Shown: positions 1 to 7,684 of the stretch, one piece after another
How the letters are laid out: each line of letters opens with the position of its first letter
How positions within the stretch are numbered: position 1 is the first letter of the stretch
DNA from: Deltaproteobacteria bacterium
GTDB taxonomy: Bacteria; Bdellovibrionota_C; UBA2361; J135
Assembly: GCA_020635175.1 (NCBI GenBank)
Contig: JACKAH010000005.1
Span: 21,206-85,205, forward strand
Direction: 5' to 3'
DNA: 64,000 nt
Notes under the pieces: model-generated
The model's input: only the letters and a program-made list of their open reading frames with translations
Databases searched by the model: none
Told to the model about the DNA's origin: nothing
Program-made: the position numbers and the translations under genes

Positions 1-2
1 AT

Positions 3-560
3 AGATTACTAGGCGAGGTTCGGGTAGGTGCTCAAGCTAATACTGCTCGAGAGAAACATTTAGCCGCAGGATGGGAAACTACTGGGGTTATTTATGAGCA
101 TAGTGGTCATCCCTACGAAATTCTTATTCTCAGTGCGTACCACAATGTTAGGGAGAGAGTTGCTGAAATTGAACTTGCCGAAGGAGCACTTCCAGCTCTA
201 ACCCCATATTGGCCAGGGCGTGTTCAAAGAGTCGCTGGTATGACTAGTGAGCATTTGGCAGCAAATGCTCGCGACGTTAACGAGCTTCAAATATCCCTAG
301 AATCATATGCAGAGGAAATAGCTCTTATTAGAGCTAAATTTGAAAAACATGGCCCAATCGAAATTTACGTTACAAACGGTCGTATCTCAATATTAGTTAA
401 AGACAATGATAGAGCTGTCTCGTTTAAGCAGAAGATTCCAGGTCATGATTTGTGGAAAATTGAGGCGCCAGACCACGACGATAGAGGCTTATCAAATCGG
501 ATGCGAGCATTAAGAGAACTCGTTACAAACTACGACACTCTAAAAAGAGTCTATTGGTAA
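3..560 (+). CDS. Hypothetical protein, 5' end outside the window
   Basis: The reading frame is open from base 3 to the stop at 558-560, so the first in-frame ATG at 240 is probably internal; 185 residues are visible. The visible protein is soluble, with no signal peptide or membrane segment. Its middle is acidic and helical (around ELQISLESYAEEIALIRAKF) and its end is basic-aromatic (LKRVYW). I do not recognise the family. It is followed within 10 bases by a hairpin. Base composition is that of the AT-rich class. Seen: the open frame and stop. Inferred: that residues before the ATG at 240 are translated. Confidence 0.6.
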   Translation, partial: RLLGEVRVGAQANTAREKHLAAGWETTGVIYEHSGHPYEILILSAYHNVRERVAEIELAEGALPALTPYWPGRVQRVAGMTSEHLAANARDVNELQISLESYAEEIALIRAKFEKHGPIEIYVTNGRISILVKDNDRAVSFKQKIPGHDLWKIEAPDHDDRGLSNRMRALRELVTNYDTLKRVYW

Positions 561-568
561 AGATCGGG

Positions 569-591
569 GCAAGGTTGACCGAAAACCTTGC
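569..591. terminator. Hairpin between convergent genes
   Basis: GCAAGGTT (569-576) pairs perfectly with AACCTTGC (584-591) across a 7-base loop. It lies just after the stop at 560 and before the 3' end of the opposing gene at 639, so it could terminate either. There is no clear T tract. Confidence 0.45.
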
Positions 592-638
592 TTAAAACGC
601 CTATCTTGCGACGCGGCAAGTCGATCAGGCTTGGCTGC

Positions 639-893
639 TCAGTCAGAAGCTGAGAGAAGGCCATTCTTGAGATCGGTATCGCAACTACGACAGTAGCGCG
701 CCACCGGACTGAAGTCGCTCTCCGAGCGCACATCGTGGGTGATGCCACACATCTGGCAGTTGTAGCGCATGCTCATCCCAGCCCGAGCACTTCGCTCGTA
801 TGCTGCGTTGTTAGCCCGATCCTTCTTCCCCTTCTCCCTGCGCTTGGCTAGACCAGCCAGCGCAGCTTCACGAGCGGAGTCCTTACCTGTCAT
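639..893 (-). CDS. Small zinc-ribbon-like protein
   Basis: An 84-residue protein with a Lys/Arg-rich N-terminal half (LAKRREKGKKDRANN) and a C-terminal half holding two Cys pairs, CQMC and CRSC, spaced like a zinc ribbon. Such small proteins often bind nucleic acid or act as adaptors; the exact role is unknown. I chose the ATG at 893 because GGGAG lies about 6 bases upstream; a GTG one codon earlier (896) is possible. The gene is GC-rich compared with both flanks, making this the first and smallest GC-rich module in the window. Zinc binding is inferred from the cysteines only. Confidence 0.55.
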   Translation of the reverse strand: MTGKDSAREAALAGLAKRREKGKKDRANNAAYERSARAGMSMRYNCQMCGITHDVRSESDFSPVARYCRSCDTDLKNGLLSASD

Positions 894-960
894 CACAGTC
901 TCCCTTCAGATTGTGGAGTCTGGGCAGTTGCCTTGCCAACCTAAGTTACAACCTCAGTGA

Positions 961-1308
961 AATTGGTCTTCGGTCTACCCACCAGCAAGGCTACACTCAA
1001 ACGTTATTTTAGTCATCTTTTTGGTATATTTTTATTTATAACAATTTCAGGACTAATATACATACAATACCTCCCTTACACAGCCCTAAGTGGCTAAATA
1101 TGCTGCCCATCTAAAGCTCAGACTGTCTTTAAAAAGCCACTCTCTATTAGCAACTAATTGATTTTATTAACATTCGAAGCGGAGTTCTCACTAATTGACT
1201 AAGAAGCACTCATATAGTGGAATATAATTCCATTTTTAGTATATAAAGCTGACGCGATACTTCATAACATAAATCAAATGACGACAAGCGAGGACCTTAG
1301 GATATCAG
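961..1308. other. Intergenic region with palindromic promoter-like site
   Basis: AT-rich stretch between divergent genes with no supportable ORF. It holds TGGAATATAATTCCA at 1218-1232, a 15-bp palindrome (6-base arms) that overlaps a TATAAT hexamer at 1223-1228, about 80 bases upstream of the ATG at 1309. This could be a promoter under an overlapping operator. No well-spaced -35 hexamer is visible. Confidence 0.35.
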
Positions 1309-1542
1309 ATGAGTAAAGAAAACGAGTCCAGCAACATGTTTGATGAACATGTCTTCCCTAAAAGAATAGCTCCTAAAGCAAAAGGAACAAACTTTGAGGA
1401 AGCTAGATCAAGCGACACCTCAACCAAAGAGCGCTGCCAGAAGCTTCTATCTAAACTTAAAAGTTTGCAGGAAACTATTGAGGAAGTAACTCAGCACCAG
1501 GCTTTTTTAGAGATAACTGATAAAAAACAAGACGTGGAGTAA
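1309..1542 (+). CDS. Small hypothetical protein
   Basis: A 77-residue charged soluble protein. The N-terminal half looks disordered and the C-terminal half is helical (CQKLLSKLKSLQETIEEV), probably a short coiled coil. It is separated by only 3 bases from the next gene at 1546, so the two are probably cotranscribed and may act together. I do not recognise the family. AT-rich class. Confidence 0.5.
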   Translation: MSKENESSNMFDEHVFPKRIAPKAKGTNFEEARSSDTSTKERCQKLLSKLKSLQETIEEVTQHQAFLEITDKKQDVE

Positions 1543-1545
1543 AGA

Positions 1546-2595
1546 ATGCATGCTGACTTAGAAAGGATAAAAGAGGAGATAGATTCCATTTCGCAACCTT
1601 TTACAAGTTTTGTAAGGCATGTAGGAGATGAGGATTTAGTACCTGTATCAAATACTGACAAACTCGAGCAATTATTCCAAAGAGTAGATGCACTATGCCA
1701 GGACGAATATGCGGGAATAGGGCCTCAATTTATGACTTACAGAGATTGTTTTGATTCCTTAATTTGCCTTACCAAAGATCACCTTGAAAAGATGGGTGCG
1801 CCTGAAAAAATGTACGATGGATGGTTAGATCTCGCGACTGAAACTATCGCAGAGATTCAAGAGGTCTGGAAACTAGCTAAGGAGGCACTTGATGAGATTA
1901 CAGAGAATTTAGATATATCGAAGCATGTTGTAAATGGGCACTTAAATTTAGAAATGGCTGACCCAATCTTTTTAGATTCCTTCCTAAACATTTTTGATTG
2001 GGAAAATCAACGAGCTCAACTTGAAGAGGTAAAAGAATTCAGTCTTGTGTACAACTCAATTGACTCAGAGTTGCTATGTCGAATGATCAGAGCACTTCCC
2101 AACAGAATTGAATCCCTTAGATTGTGGGAGTCCGGACCATACACTCAAGAGGTAATAAATACTTTAGTTAATCATTTTTCACAGATTGATGAGCTTGATA
2201 CTGACGATCAAGATGTAACAAAAAGCTTAGCAAAATTCATTGAAAATGGAGTGAGATTTAAAAGACTTTCTTTGGTTGAAATTGATGCTGAAACAATTAG
2301 CACGATTGCATCACAAAGCCCCGCAGTAAATAAATTATCTTTCACATTCGATCAAGAGAAACTAAACGGGATCTCTGGGGCAAAAGCGCTACTGCAGCTA
2401 AGCTCCATAGGAAGCATAGAGATATATATTAACGAACTGACTGCCCCAACATTTGAAGCACTCGTTGATACACTTACCATCTTACGCGAACAGCATGGGG
2501 TACGGATCTCGATTATGGACGTTCGCACTGATGAGAGTTTGCTATCAAGCGAAGGACTAAAGAAATTTCAAGCTCTGCCTAACGAAAACCTCTGA
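1546..2595 (+). CDS. Hypothetical protein with leucine-rich-repeat-like C-terminal half
   Basis: A 349-residue acidic, cytoplasmic-looking protein without a signal peptide. The first 150 residues are helical. From about residue 160 there are irregular units of about 25-30 residues with LxxLxL-like spacing (FKRLSLVEIDAETISTIA, VNKLSFTF, IGSIEIYINELT), reminiscent of a leucine-rich-repeat solenoid. No catalytic motif is visible. It follows the 77-residue gene by 3 bases, suggesting a two-gene unit. The LRR assignment is by eye; a structure prediction showing a curved alpha/beta solenoid would support it. Confidence 0.5.
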   Translation: MHADLERIKEEIDSISQPFTSFVRHVGDEDLVPVSNTDKLEQLFQRVDALCQDEYAGIGPQFMTYRDCFDSLICLTKDHLEKMGAPEKMYDGWLDLATETIAEIQEVWKLAKEALDEITENLDISKHVVNGHLNLEMADPIFLDSFLNIFDWENQRAQLEEVKEFSLVYNSIDSELLCRMIRALPNRIESLRLWESGPYTQEVINTLVNHFSQIDELDTDDQDVTKSLAKFIENGVRFKRLSLVEIDAETISTIASQSPAVNKLSFTFDQEKLNGISGAKALLQLSSIGSIEIYINELTAPTFEALVDTLTILREQHGVRISIMDVRTDESLLSSEGLKKFQALPNENL

Positions 2596-2705
2596 CAAGG
2601 AATAGAGTTTCCCGTCAACCACTGGGGAGATTATTATCGTCTCTGTTTTTCTATCAATTATGATGGAGATTCCTCACCTAAAAACCTAAGCAAAAATTAC
2701 GATCG

Positions 2706-2736
2706 GGGGGCAGAGAAAACGCGTCTCTCTACCCCC
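2706..2736 (-). terminator. GC-rich hairpin after secreted-protein pair
   Basis: GGGGG (2706-2710) pairs with CCCCC (2732-2736), and AGAGA with TCTCT inside, after one mismatch. It lies about 10 bases beyond the stop at 2747 and marks the left edge of the GC-rich 2.7-5.0 kb block. Confidence 0.5.
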
Positions 2737-2746
2737 GGGGAGCTTG

Positions 2747-3937
2747 TCAGCCGTTGTTGCTAGGATCTGTCTCTGGAGTGCTAGTCGGATCGGTCATCGG
2801 ACCAATAGTCGGTGGATTGGCTGGACCTTGGGTTCCCGGCTTTCCGGGATTACCCTGAGGAGCACCATCTCGGATCTCTCCGGGGATGTTGCCAGGCCAG
2901 TACAGAGGACCCGGTTCAGACGGAGGGTTTTCAGGATCCCCCGAGGGACCACCTCCTGTGCTTCCACCACCGCGTCCGCCTCCCAATCCCGTGGTGCCAC
3001 CGACCGAAATCGGTGCAGGTCCAGGCGTACCCGCGCCTGCTGGCGAAGGACTACCTCCATGAGCACCAGCTCCACAGACACATACGAACCGAAGTCCGAC
3101 GTTGTGCTGTGCATCTTCGAGATTGATTCGAACGGTGGAGTTCGCCCACGGCTGTCCAGTCGCGCTGAGACTGCTTGAAACTGTCCCCCGAAGAGTAACA
3201 GTTTCATCAGTCAGGAACTTCTGATCTTGGTGCAGCTGATCAACTTCGAACGTCCAATTGTTGGGTTGAGTGTTGGTGGCGAGTGTCCCCGTACCACCCA
3301 TCGTCACACCAACTCCACCGGTTGAAATGACCACTCCCAGCGGAAATGCACCAGAATACGAGGACCCCGTTGCGGTCTGGCTGAACTGGAGATCACTACT
3401 CGCCGAGAGTTCCTTGAAGTGAGCTTGGACCAACGCCTGTACGGTGTACTGCGAGTTGCCGCTGCTCTCCCCAGTGAATTTTACAGACGGCTGTGACCAT
3501 CCAGCGATGATCGCTGCCTTCTGATTCATTCCCGAGCATCCAGAGCAGACATCGATGTGTCTGATCCGAATCTGCAACCAGCCGACCGACGTCCTCGTTC
3601 CGAATGAGCCGTGCCCGGAAATCATCCCGGGTGAACTCTGAGGATCAGGATTCGGGCCCTGTGAAGCCGAGATCTCCGCCTCCGCAAATGGACGTGCGTA
3701 GGGCGCTCCCTGAAAGCGATGACCACGGCTGTAGAAGTACGGCGGCACGGCCACCCCGAGTTGAGGTTCCGAAATGGGCAACGAATCCACCGCCCTGACC
3801 ATGACGACCCACTTGCACGAGCACGGACTCGGACAAGGAATCGCGTTACTGGTCATCAGTGGTGCGCTACCACCGGATTGACTCGGCGCAATGCCGCACA
3901 GAAGCAAGAGCACGAAGAACATGATGAAGTGTCTCAT
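2747..3937 (-). CDS. Secreted Cys-motif protein with Gly/Pro-rich tail (tandem paralogue 2)
   Basis: A 396-residue protein with a clear Sec signal peptide (MRHFIMFFVLLLLCGIAPSQ). The exported part carries PCPSPCSCKW near the N-terminus, HIDVCSGCSGMNQKAAIIAG in the middle, QKFLTDE, and a closing FVCVCG motif, followed by a long tail of Gly, Pro, Thr and Ser (GAGTPGPAP, GGTTG). The same ordered motifs occur in the gene immediately upstream (3934-5031). The two overlap by 4 bases (ATGA), so they are translationally coupled paralogues. Function is unknown; Cys pairs suggest disulphides in the periplasm or outside the cell. GC-rich class. Confidence 0.65.
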   Translation of the reverse strand: MRHFIMFFVLLLLCGIAPSQSGGSAPLMTSNAIPCPSPCSCKWVVMVRAVDSLPISEPQLGVAVPPYFYSRGHRFQGAPYARPFAEAEISASQGPNPDPQSSPGMISGHGSFGTRTSVGWLQIRIRHIDVCSGCSGMNQKAAIIAGWSQPSVKFTGESSGNSQYTVQALVQAHFKELSASSDLQFSQTATGSSYSGAFPLGVVISTGGVGVTMGGTGTLATNTQPNNWTFEVDQLHQDQKFLTDETVTLRGTVSSSLSATGQPWANSTVRINLEDAQHNVGLRFVCVCGAGAHGGSPSPAGAGTPGPAPISVGGTTGLGGGRGGGSTGGGPSGDPENPPSEPGPLYWPGNIPGEIRDGAPQGNPGKPGTQGPANPPTIGPMTDPTSTPETDPSNNG

Positions 3938-5031
3938 TGGCTTCCTCCGTTCACGGAACTCTGTTCTTCACTGTTGGAGATCGCCTCAGATCGAGGCTTG
4001 AGAGCGGGCTGGCCTGTGCCGTCGAAACCAATCTCACCACCCATCGGACCATCGAGGATGACGGGCTTCGGTCGTTGCGGCTTCGGTGTGCCCGGCTCTC
4101 CGCTGGGACTGCCAGCACCAGTTGTTCCACCAGTGCCTCTCCCCGTCGTTCCACCAAGTGGCACTGGACCTGGAGTCCCTGAGCCTACCGGAGCAGGAGC
4201 GCCGCTGTGCCCCGACGAGGGATTGCAGACACAAAGGAAGAGCAATCCAGCGTTGTGATCAGCCTTGTTCACCCGAACCTGGCTGTACGCCTGGTTACCT
4301 GGCCAGCCGTCAGCAGAGAGTTGACTCTGAACAGAACCGATCAACTGAAGCACCTCTTCGGTCAGGAACTTCTGCTCCTGCGCAAAGAGCCCGAAGTGAG
4401 GCCGGTTGTTGATCGGGTCGGAGGACGTCGGCAGCGTGATGGTGACACCAGCACCAACGACACTCCCCATGCCAACCCCAACTTCTACGGACGCGGAGTA
4501 GCCGCTGCTCGAAGCGGACTCATTGAATCTGACACTGCTGTCAGCCCCATTGAGTCTTGAGAAATCAGCGAAGATGCGACAGCTGACGTTGTAGTAGCCA
4601 GCAGACTCCGTGCGTCCAGAAAAGTAAACCTCTGGAGCACTCCAGCCGGCAATGATCGCCGCCTTCTGATCTTCCCCTGAGCACATGGAACACGTGTCGA
4701 TGTGCACCAAACGTACCCTCATGGTGCCCTTACTCAGGGCCGCCTGAAGTTCCGCGGTGCCGGTGACATAGTCACGTGCCGTAGCGAAGAGGAAGGGTCT
4801 GCCGTTGGCGACATGCTGGGAGCGGCTTGTTGCCTGAGAGATGCCACCGCTGCTCTCGCTGATCGAGGGATCGGCTTCGTCTCTGAAGGTAATCCGCCAC
4901 TTGCAGGAACAGGGCACAGCACAGGCAACCGACCCCGATGTCGAGAGGGTTCCTGATGGAGCTTGCCCAAACAGAATGGTGTTGAAGGTCAACACCAGCA
5001 TGCACATGTACATGCAGAAGGAACACTTCAT
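3934..5031 (-). CDS. Secreted Cys-motif protein with Gly/Pro-rich tail (tandem paralogue 1)
   Basis: A 365-residue exported protein, first gene of the coupled pair. It has a hydrophobic N-terminus (MCMLVLTFNTILFG), then CAVPCSCKW, HIDTCSMCSGEDQKAAIIAG, EQKFLTEE and LLFLCVCNP, and a Gly/Pro/Thr-rich tail containing GSGTPGP, GGTTG and GTPKPQRPKPV. These motifs match the downstream paralogue in order and spacing, so the pair arose by duplication. Residues outside the motifs differ a lot, so the duplication is old. No enzyme motif is seen. The start at 5031 has GGAG about 12 bases upstream, which is rather far. Confidence 0.65.
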   Translation of the reverse strand: MKCSFCMYMCMLVLTFNTILFGQAPSGTLSTSGSVACAVPCSCKWRITFRDEADPSISESSGGISQATSRSQHVANGRPFLFATARDYVTGTAELQAALSKGTMRVRLVHIDTCSMCSGEDQKAAIIAGWSAPEVYFSGRTESAGYYNVSCRIFADFSRLNGADSSVRFNESASSSGYSASVEVGVGMGSVVGAGVTITLPTSSDPINNRPHFGLFAQEQKFLTEEVLQLIGSVQSQLSADGWPGNQAYSQVRVNKADHNAGLLFLCVCNPSSGHSGAPAPVGSGTPGPVPLGGTTGRGTGGTTGAGSPSGEPGTPKPQRPKPVILDGPMGGEIGFDGTGQPALKPRSEAISNSEEQSSVNGGSQ

Positions 5032-5085
5032 GACTTAGAAATCTCCGTCATGTGTTCCAGAAAGAACGCCTTTTTTGATAACCTC

Positions 5086-5286
5086 CTAAGCTATCAGGCG
5101 CACAAATTGCGATAAAGTAAACACAATTAGTGCGCCAAATATATCGAAAACTATGAGATGAGGAACTACCCAGAAGAGGGCGCGTTTGATAAACAAAGAA
5201 GAGCCATACCCAAACTCTTTGCCCGCATTAATGATCTGACACCCTGTAGCCACCAAAAAGTAAAGCATACTATCAAGTGAAATCAA
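5086..5286 (-). CDS. Possible small membrane protein
   Basis: A 66-residue frame with two hydrophobic stretches (SMLYFLVATG and HLIVFDIFGALIVFTL). It lies between the GC-rich secreted pair and the left end of the transposase element, in AT-rich DNA. No Shine-Dalgarno or family support is visible, so it may be a chance frame. Confidence 0.25.
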   Translation of the reverse strand: MISLDSMLYFLVATGCQIINAGKEFGYGSSLFIKRALFWVVPHLIVFDIFGALIVFTLSQFVRLIA

Positions 5287-5316
5287 CTAGTCAAATAAGA
5301 AATGGGGACAAGAAAT

Positions 5317-6063
5317 GGGGACAGTTCCTATTTTTTCCGCAACTGTCATAAAACCTAACCGATAACCTTGGCGTATGCCAAGAAAGCCAAGGATAGTGAT
5401 TCCAAATCATGCACATCATGTGGTCCAGCGAGGGTCAAGAAAGCAAACCGTCTTCTTTACTAAGGAGGATTATGAGTTCTACTTAAATTGGTTTAAGGAA
5501 TACTCAACAAAATACAATATCCAGGTTCTAGCCTATTGTTTAATGAGTAATCATGTACATCACATCTTAATACCTGAAAAGGTAGCAGACCTGTCAAAAT
5601 TTCTTAAATCACTTCATGTTAAGTATGCATTTAGAATTAACAAAAGACACGACTGGCAGGGACATCTATGGCAAGAAAGATACTTTTCAACTCCAATGGA
5701 TGAAACTTACATATGGAGCTGTATTAGATATGTAGAAAGAAATCCAGTAGATGCTGGTATTGTTACAGCGGCATGGGATTACGAGTGGTCTAGCGCAAAC
5801 TCGCGCTGTAATGGGATAAAGAATTCGCTTCTTAACTACAACCAAAACTGGTCCGAGTTTATCAACCAAAAAAAGAATTGGAAGAAATGGCTCGGCGAAG
5901 AGGAGGATCTTAAAAAGATTGAAAGGATACGAGAAAGAACGCGCCGAGATCTTCCTTGTGGCACTGATCGATTTGTTAACTACTTAGAGCAAAAGTATCA
6001 TAGAAGTTTGAAGGTCAAATCGGTCGGAAGGCCAAGAAAGGAATAAAAATAGGAACTGTCCCC
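5317..6063 (+). mobile_element. Y1 (TnpA_REP-like) transposase element with 19-bp inverted ends
   Basis: GGGGACAGTTCCTATTTTT (5317-5335) and its exact reverse complement (6045-6063) flank a single transposase gene. The motif GGGGACA also occurs once more just outside the left end (5304-5310). The right end overlaps the last bases of the transposase gene and lies 11 bases from a tRNA-Ala gene. Single-gene HUH elements with such short palindromic flanks behave like IS200/IS605 relatives or REP-associated transposases. Confidence 0.8.
5375..6046 (+). CDS. REP-associated (Y1 HUH) tyrosine transposase
   Basis: 223 residues, the usual length for the family, apparently intact. The N-terminus MPRKPRIVIPNHAHHVVQRG is typical of the family. 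The HUH metal-binding motif is in CLMSNHVHHILIP, and the catalytic Tyr is in IRYVERNPVDAGI. A basic C-terminal region follows. The enzyme nicks and rejoins single-stranded DNA at short palindromes; the flanking 19-bp inverted repeats are its likely substrate. Seen: motifs and repeats. Known: family chemistry. Inferred: that this copy is active. Confidence 0.88.
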   Translation: MPRKPRIVIPNHAHHVVQRGSRKQTVFFTKEDYEFYLNWFKEYSTKYNIQVLAYCLMSNHVHHILIPEKVADLSKFLKSLHVKYAFRINKRHDWQGHLWQERYFSTPMDETYIWSCIRYVERNPVDAGIVTAAWDYEWSSANSRCNGIKNSLLNYNQNWSEFINQKKNWKKWLGEEEDLKKIERIRERTRRDLPCGTDRFVNYLEQKYHRSLKVKSVGRPRKE

Positions 6064-6074
6064 TTTTTAGAAGA

Positions 6075-6150
6075 TGGTGGACCTAAGCGGGATCGAACCG
6101 CTGACCTCTTGACTGCCAGTCAAGCGCTCTCCCAGCTGAGCTATAGGCCC
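6075..6150 (-). tRNA. tRNA-Ala (anticodon GGC)
   Basis: A full 76-nt cloverleaf on the minus strand. The acceptor stem GGGCCTA/TAGGTCC includes the G3-U70 wobble pair that specifies alanine. The D stem is GCTC/GAGC, the anticodon stem CTTGA/TCAAG holds the loop CTGGCAG (anticodon GGC), and the T arm is AGCGG-TTCGATC-CCGCT. The 3' CCA is encoded. The transposase element ends 11 bases away. Confidence 0.93.
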
Positions 6151-6192
6151 ACGAAACAAAAACTCTTTTACTGTTAACCTACATCCACATCT

Positions 6193-6246
6193 GCTGGGAG
6201 AGCTTTTCGCGCTAGCATCTCCTCCAAGCAGCTGAGCTATAGGCCC
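6193..6246 (-). pseudogene. Truncated tRNA-like duplicate of the tRNA-Ala 5' end
   Basis: Bases 6229-6246 repeat exactly the 18 bases at 6133-6150, which encode the first 18 nt of tRNA-Ala (acceptor 5' strand and D stem). The copy then diverges. GCTGGGAGAGC, the D-arm sequence in the opposite orientation, sits at about 6193-6203. No complete cloverleaf forms. This looks like debris from element insertion or excision beside the tRNA. Confidence 0.55.
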
Positions 6247-6439
6247 TGAATTTTGGGAAATACTGATCTACGAAATATCACTAAAAAAATAAAGCTTTTA
6301 CCAAAAAAACTCGCAAATAACTTACAGATAATATTGAATTTTTAGGTTTAGCTCTACGTAAGCACTTTTAACTATTGAAAATGCTACTAAACAGCCGATT
6401 ACATAACTGTAACTATTGGCAAAATTTTGAGGAAGGCAG

Positions 6440-7480
6440 ATGAGATACGCGCCACGAAAGAAGCAAAAACAATATTCTGGAGCGCTAGATTTATACAAGC
6501 AAAGTAGCTGGGACAGAGCGAGAAGATACGCACGAGTTTTTGGACCAGTTCCAGGTGTAATTTCATACGCTATAAAAGTTCTCAGACAAAACCACTTTGA
6601 TAATCTTCAAAATGGAACTCAAAGCATCGATCCTGAATCGATCTCTGCAATCAAACTAATTGATTTAGCTGATACATTAAAAAACCCACTTTATTTTGGT
6701 GCTGCTTCACTATTTCCTGAAGAATTTGGAAAGTCCAAAGATGATCGCGCAGCAACCTTACTTCAAATTTTAACTCCTGGAGTTTTTGCAGCACTACTTC
6801 TATTAACATACATCCTCAGACGCGCTCAGTTTGCTACTGACAACAAAGGACTAAAAGATGTTATTGAAGGTGAATTTCTTCTTAACACAGAGATAGGCTT
6901 TACGCTTGGCTCAGAAATTCCTGAGATCGGAATGGCTGATGGAACATTCCTCGGTGGTTTACGTTTTGTAGCTTTAGCAGCATTACTAATCAAAGATCCA
7001 AGCGGCTACGAAAAATATCGCGAAGAATATCCAGGCACTCTCGATCCTGTCTACGAAAGAAAACACTTCGGATGTGATCACGCACAAATTGGCGCATACA
7101 TAATTCAGATGTTCCAATATACAAAATCACCTATATTTCATCTACGCGAAGCATTACTCGGAATGCTTCATTCAAACTACACTGACATGAAAACTATGCC
7201 TATCTGGGCCTCTACGATTTCAGCATTTGATTCTCTTAAAAAAGATGACAAGCTTGTAAACTTTGGATGCCTTGAAGTCTCAGATATGGAAGAGAAAGTT
7301 CTTCAAAGTGTTATCAAAAACATCTCTATTGAAGGCAGCTCTTTTAGATGGCTTTGTAAAGAATTTGACCATGAAATCCCTGTTTCACGGGCTGGAGAAA
7401 CAAATATCTATACAGATCAGGAGCTAAACCCTGAAGATGTAAAGATCATAAAGGATTTAGAGGGTATAATCTCAAACTAG
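6440..7480 (+). CDS. HDOD-like domain protein
   Basis: 346 residues, soluble, N-terminus very basic (RYAPRKKQKQY). The middle resembles an HDOD (HD-related output) domain: a helical segment with LADTLKNPLYFGAASLF, then GCDHAQIGAYIIQMFQYTKS followed by REALLGMLHS, matching the family pattern of a conserved His before a GA/VG-x-x-L helix. HDOD proteins act in bacterial signalling without the full HD metal site. The ATG at 6440 follows GGAAGG. The gene is flanked by the tRNA fragment and the GC-rich acyl-CoA dehydrogenase block. The family assignment is tentative. Confidence 0.45.
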   Translation: MRYAPRKKQKQYSGALDLYKQSSWDRARRYARVFGPVPGVISYAIKVLRQNHFDNLQNGTQSIDPESISAIKLIDLADTLKNPLYFGAASLFPEEFGKSKDDRAATLLQILTPGVFAALLLLTYILRRAQFATDNKGLKDVIEGEFLLNTEIGFTLGSEIPEIGMADGTFLGGLRFVALAALLIKDPSGYEKYREEYPGTLDPVYERKHFGCDHAQIGAYIIQMFQYTKSPIFHLREALLGMLHSNYTDMKTMPIWASTISAFDSLKKDDKLVNFGCLEVSDMEEKVLQSVIKNISIEGSSFRWLCKEFDHEIPVSRAGETNIYTDQELNPEDVKIIKDLEGIISN

Positions 7481-7609
7481 ATTATAGAATTTGATCTTCC
7501 CTTTTCTATCGAATATTCTTACCCCTTCTTATTTCATTAGTTGAGTAGTTCGATTAAGTGATCATCATCTCATCTGCGCAGTACACTACTGCTTAGAAGA
7601 GGTGCAGTC

Positions 7610-7634
7610 ACCGCTATTTACCCTCAAGGTAAAT
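7610..7634. repeat. Left copy of 13-bp inverted repeat flanking the acyl-CoA dehydrogenase block
   Basis: ACCGCTATTTACC (7610-7622) is repeated in inverse orientation at 8947-8959. The left copy also begins a local hairpin, ATTTACC-CTCAA-GGTAAAT (7616-7634). Both copies lie in AT-rich DNA just outside the GC-rich gene and have GTGC a few bases outside them. Confidence 0.6.
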
Positions 7635-7684
7635 AAAAAATCCGTCCCCGTCCGCTATGCTCCCCTAGCAGAACAGGAACCCAA

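Noticed and set aside
1195..1228. Sigma-70 promoter TTGACT...TATAAT
   Set aside because: The gap between the hexamers is 22 bases, too long; only the palindrome around TATAAT is reported.
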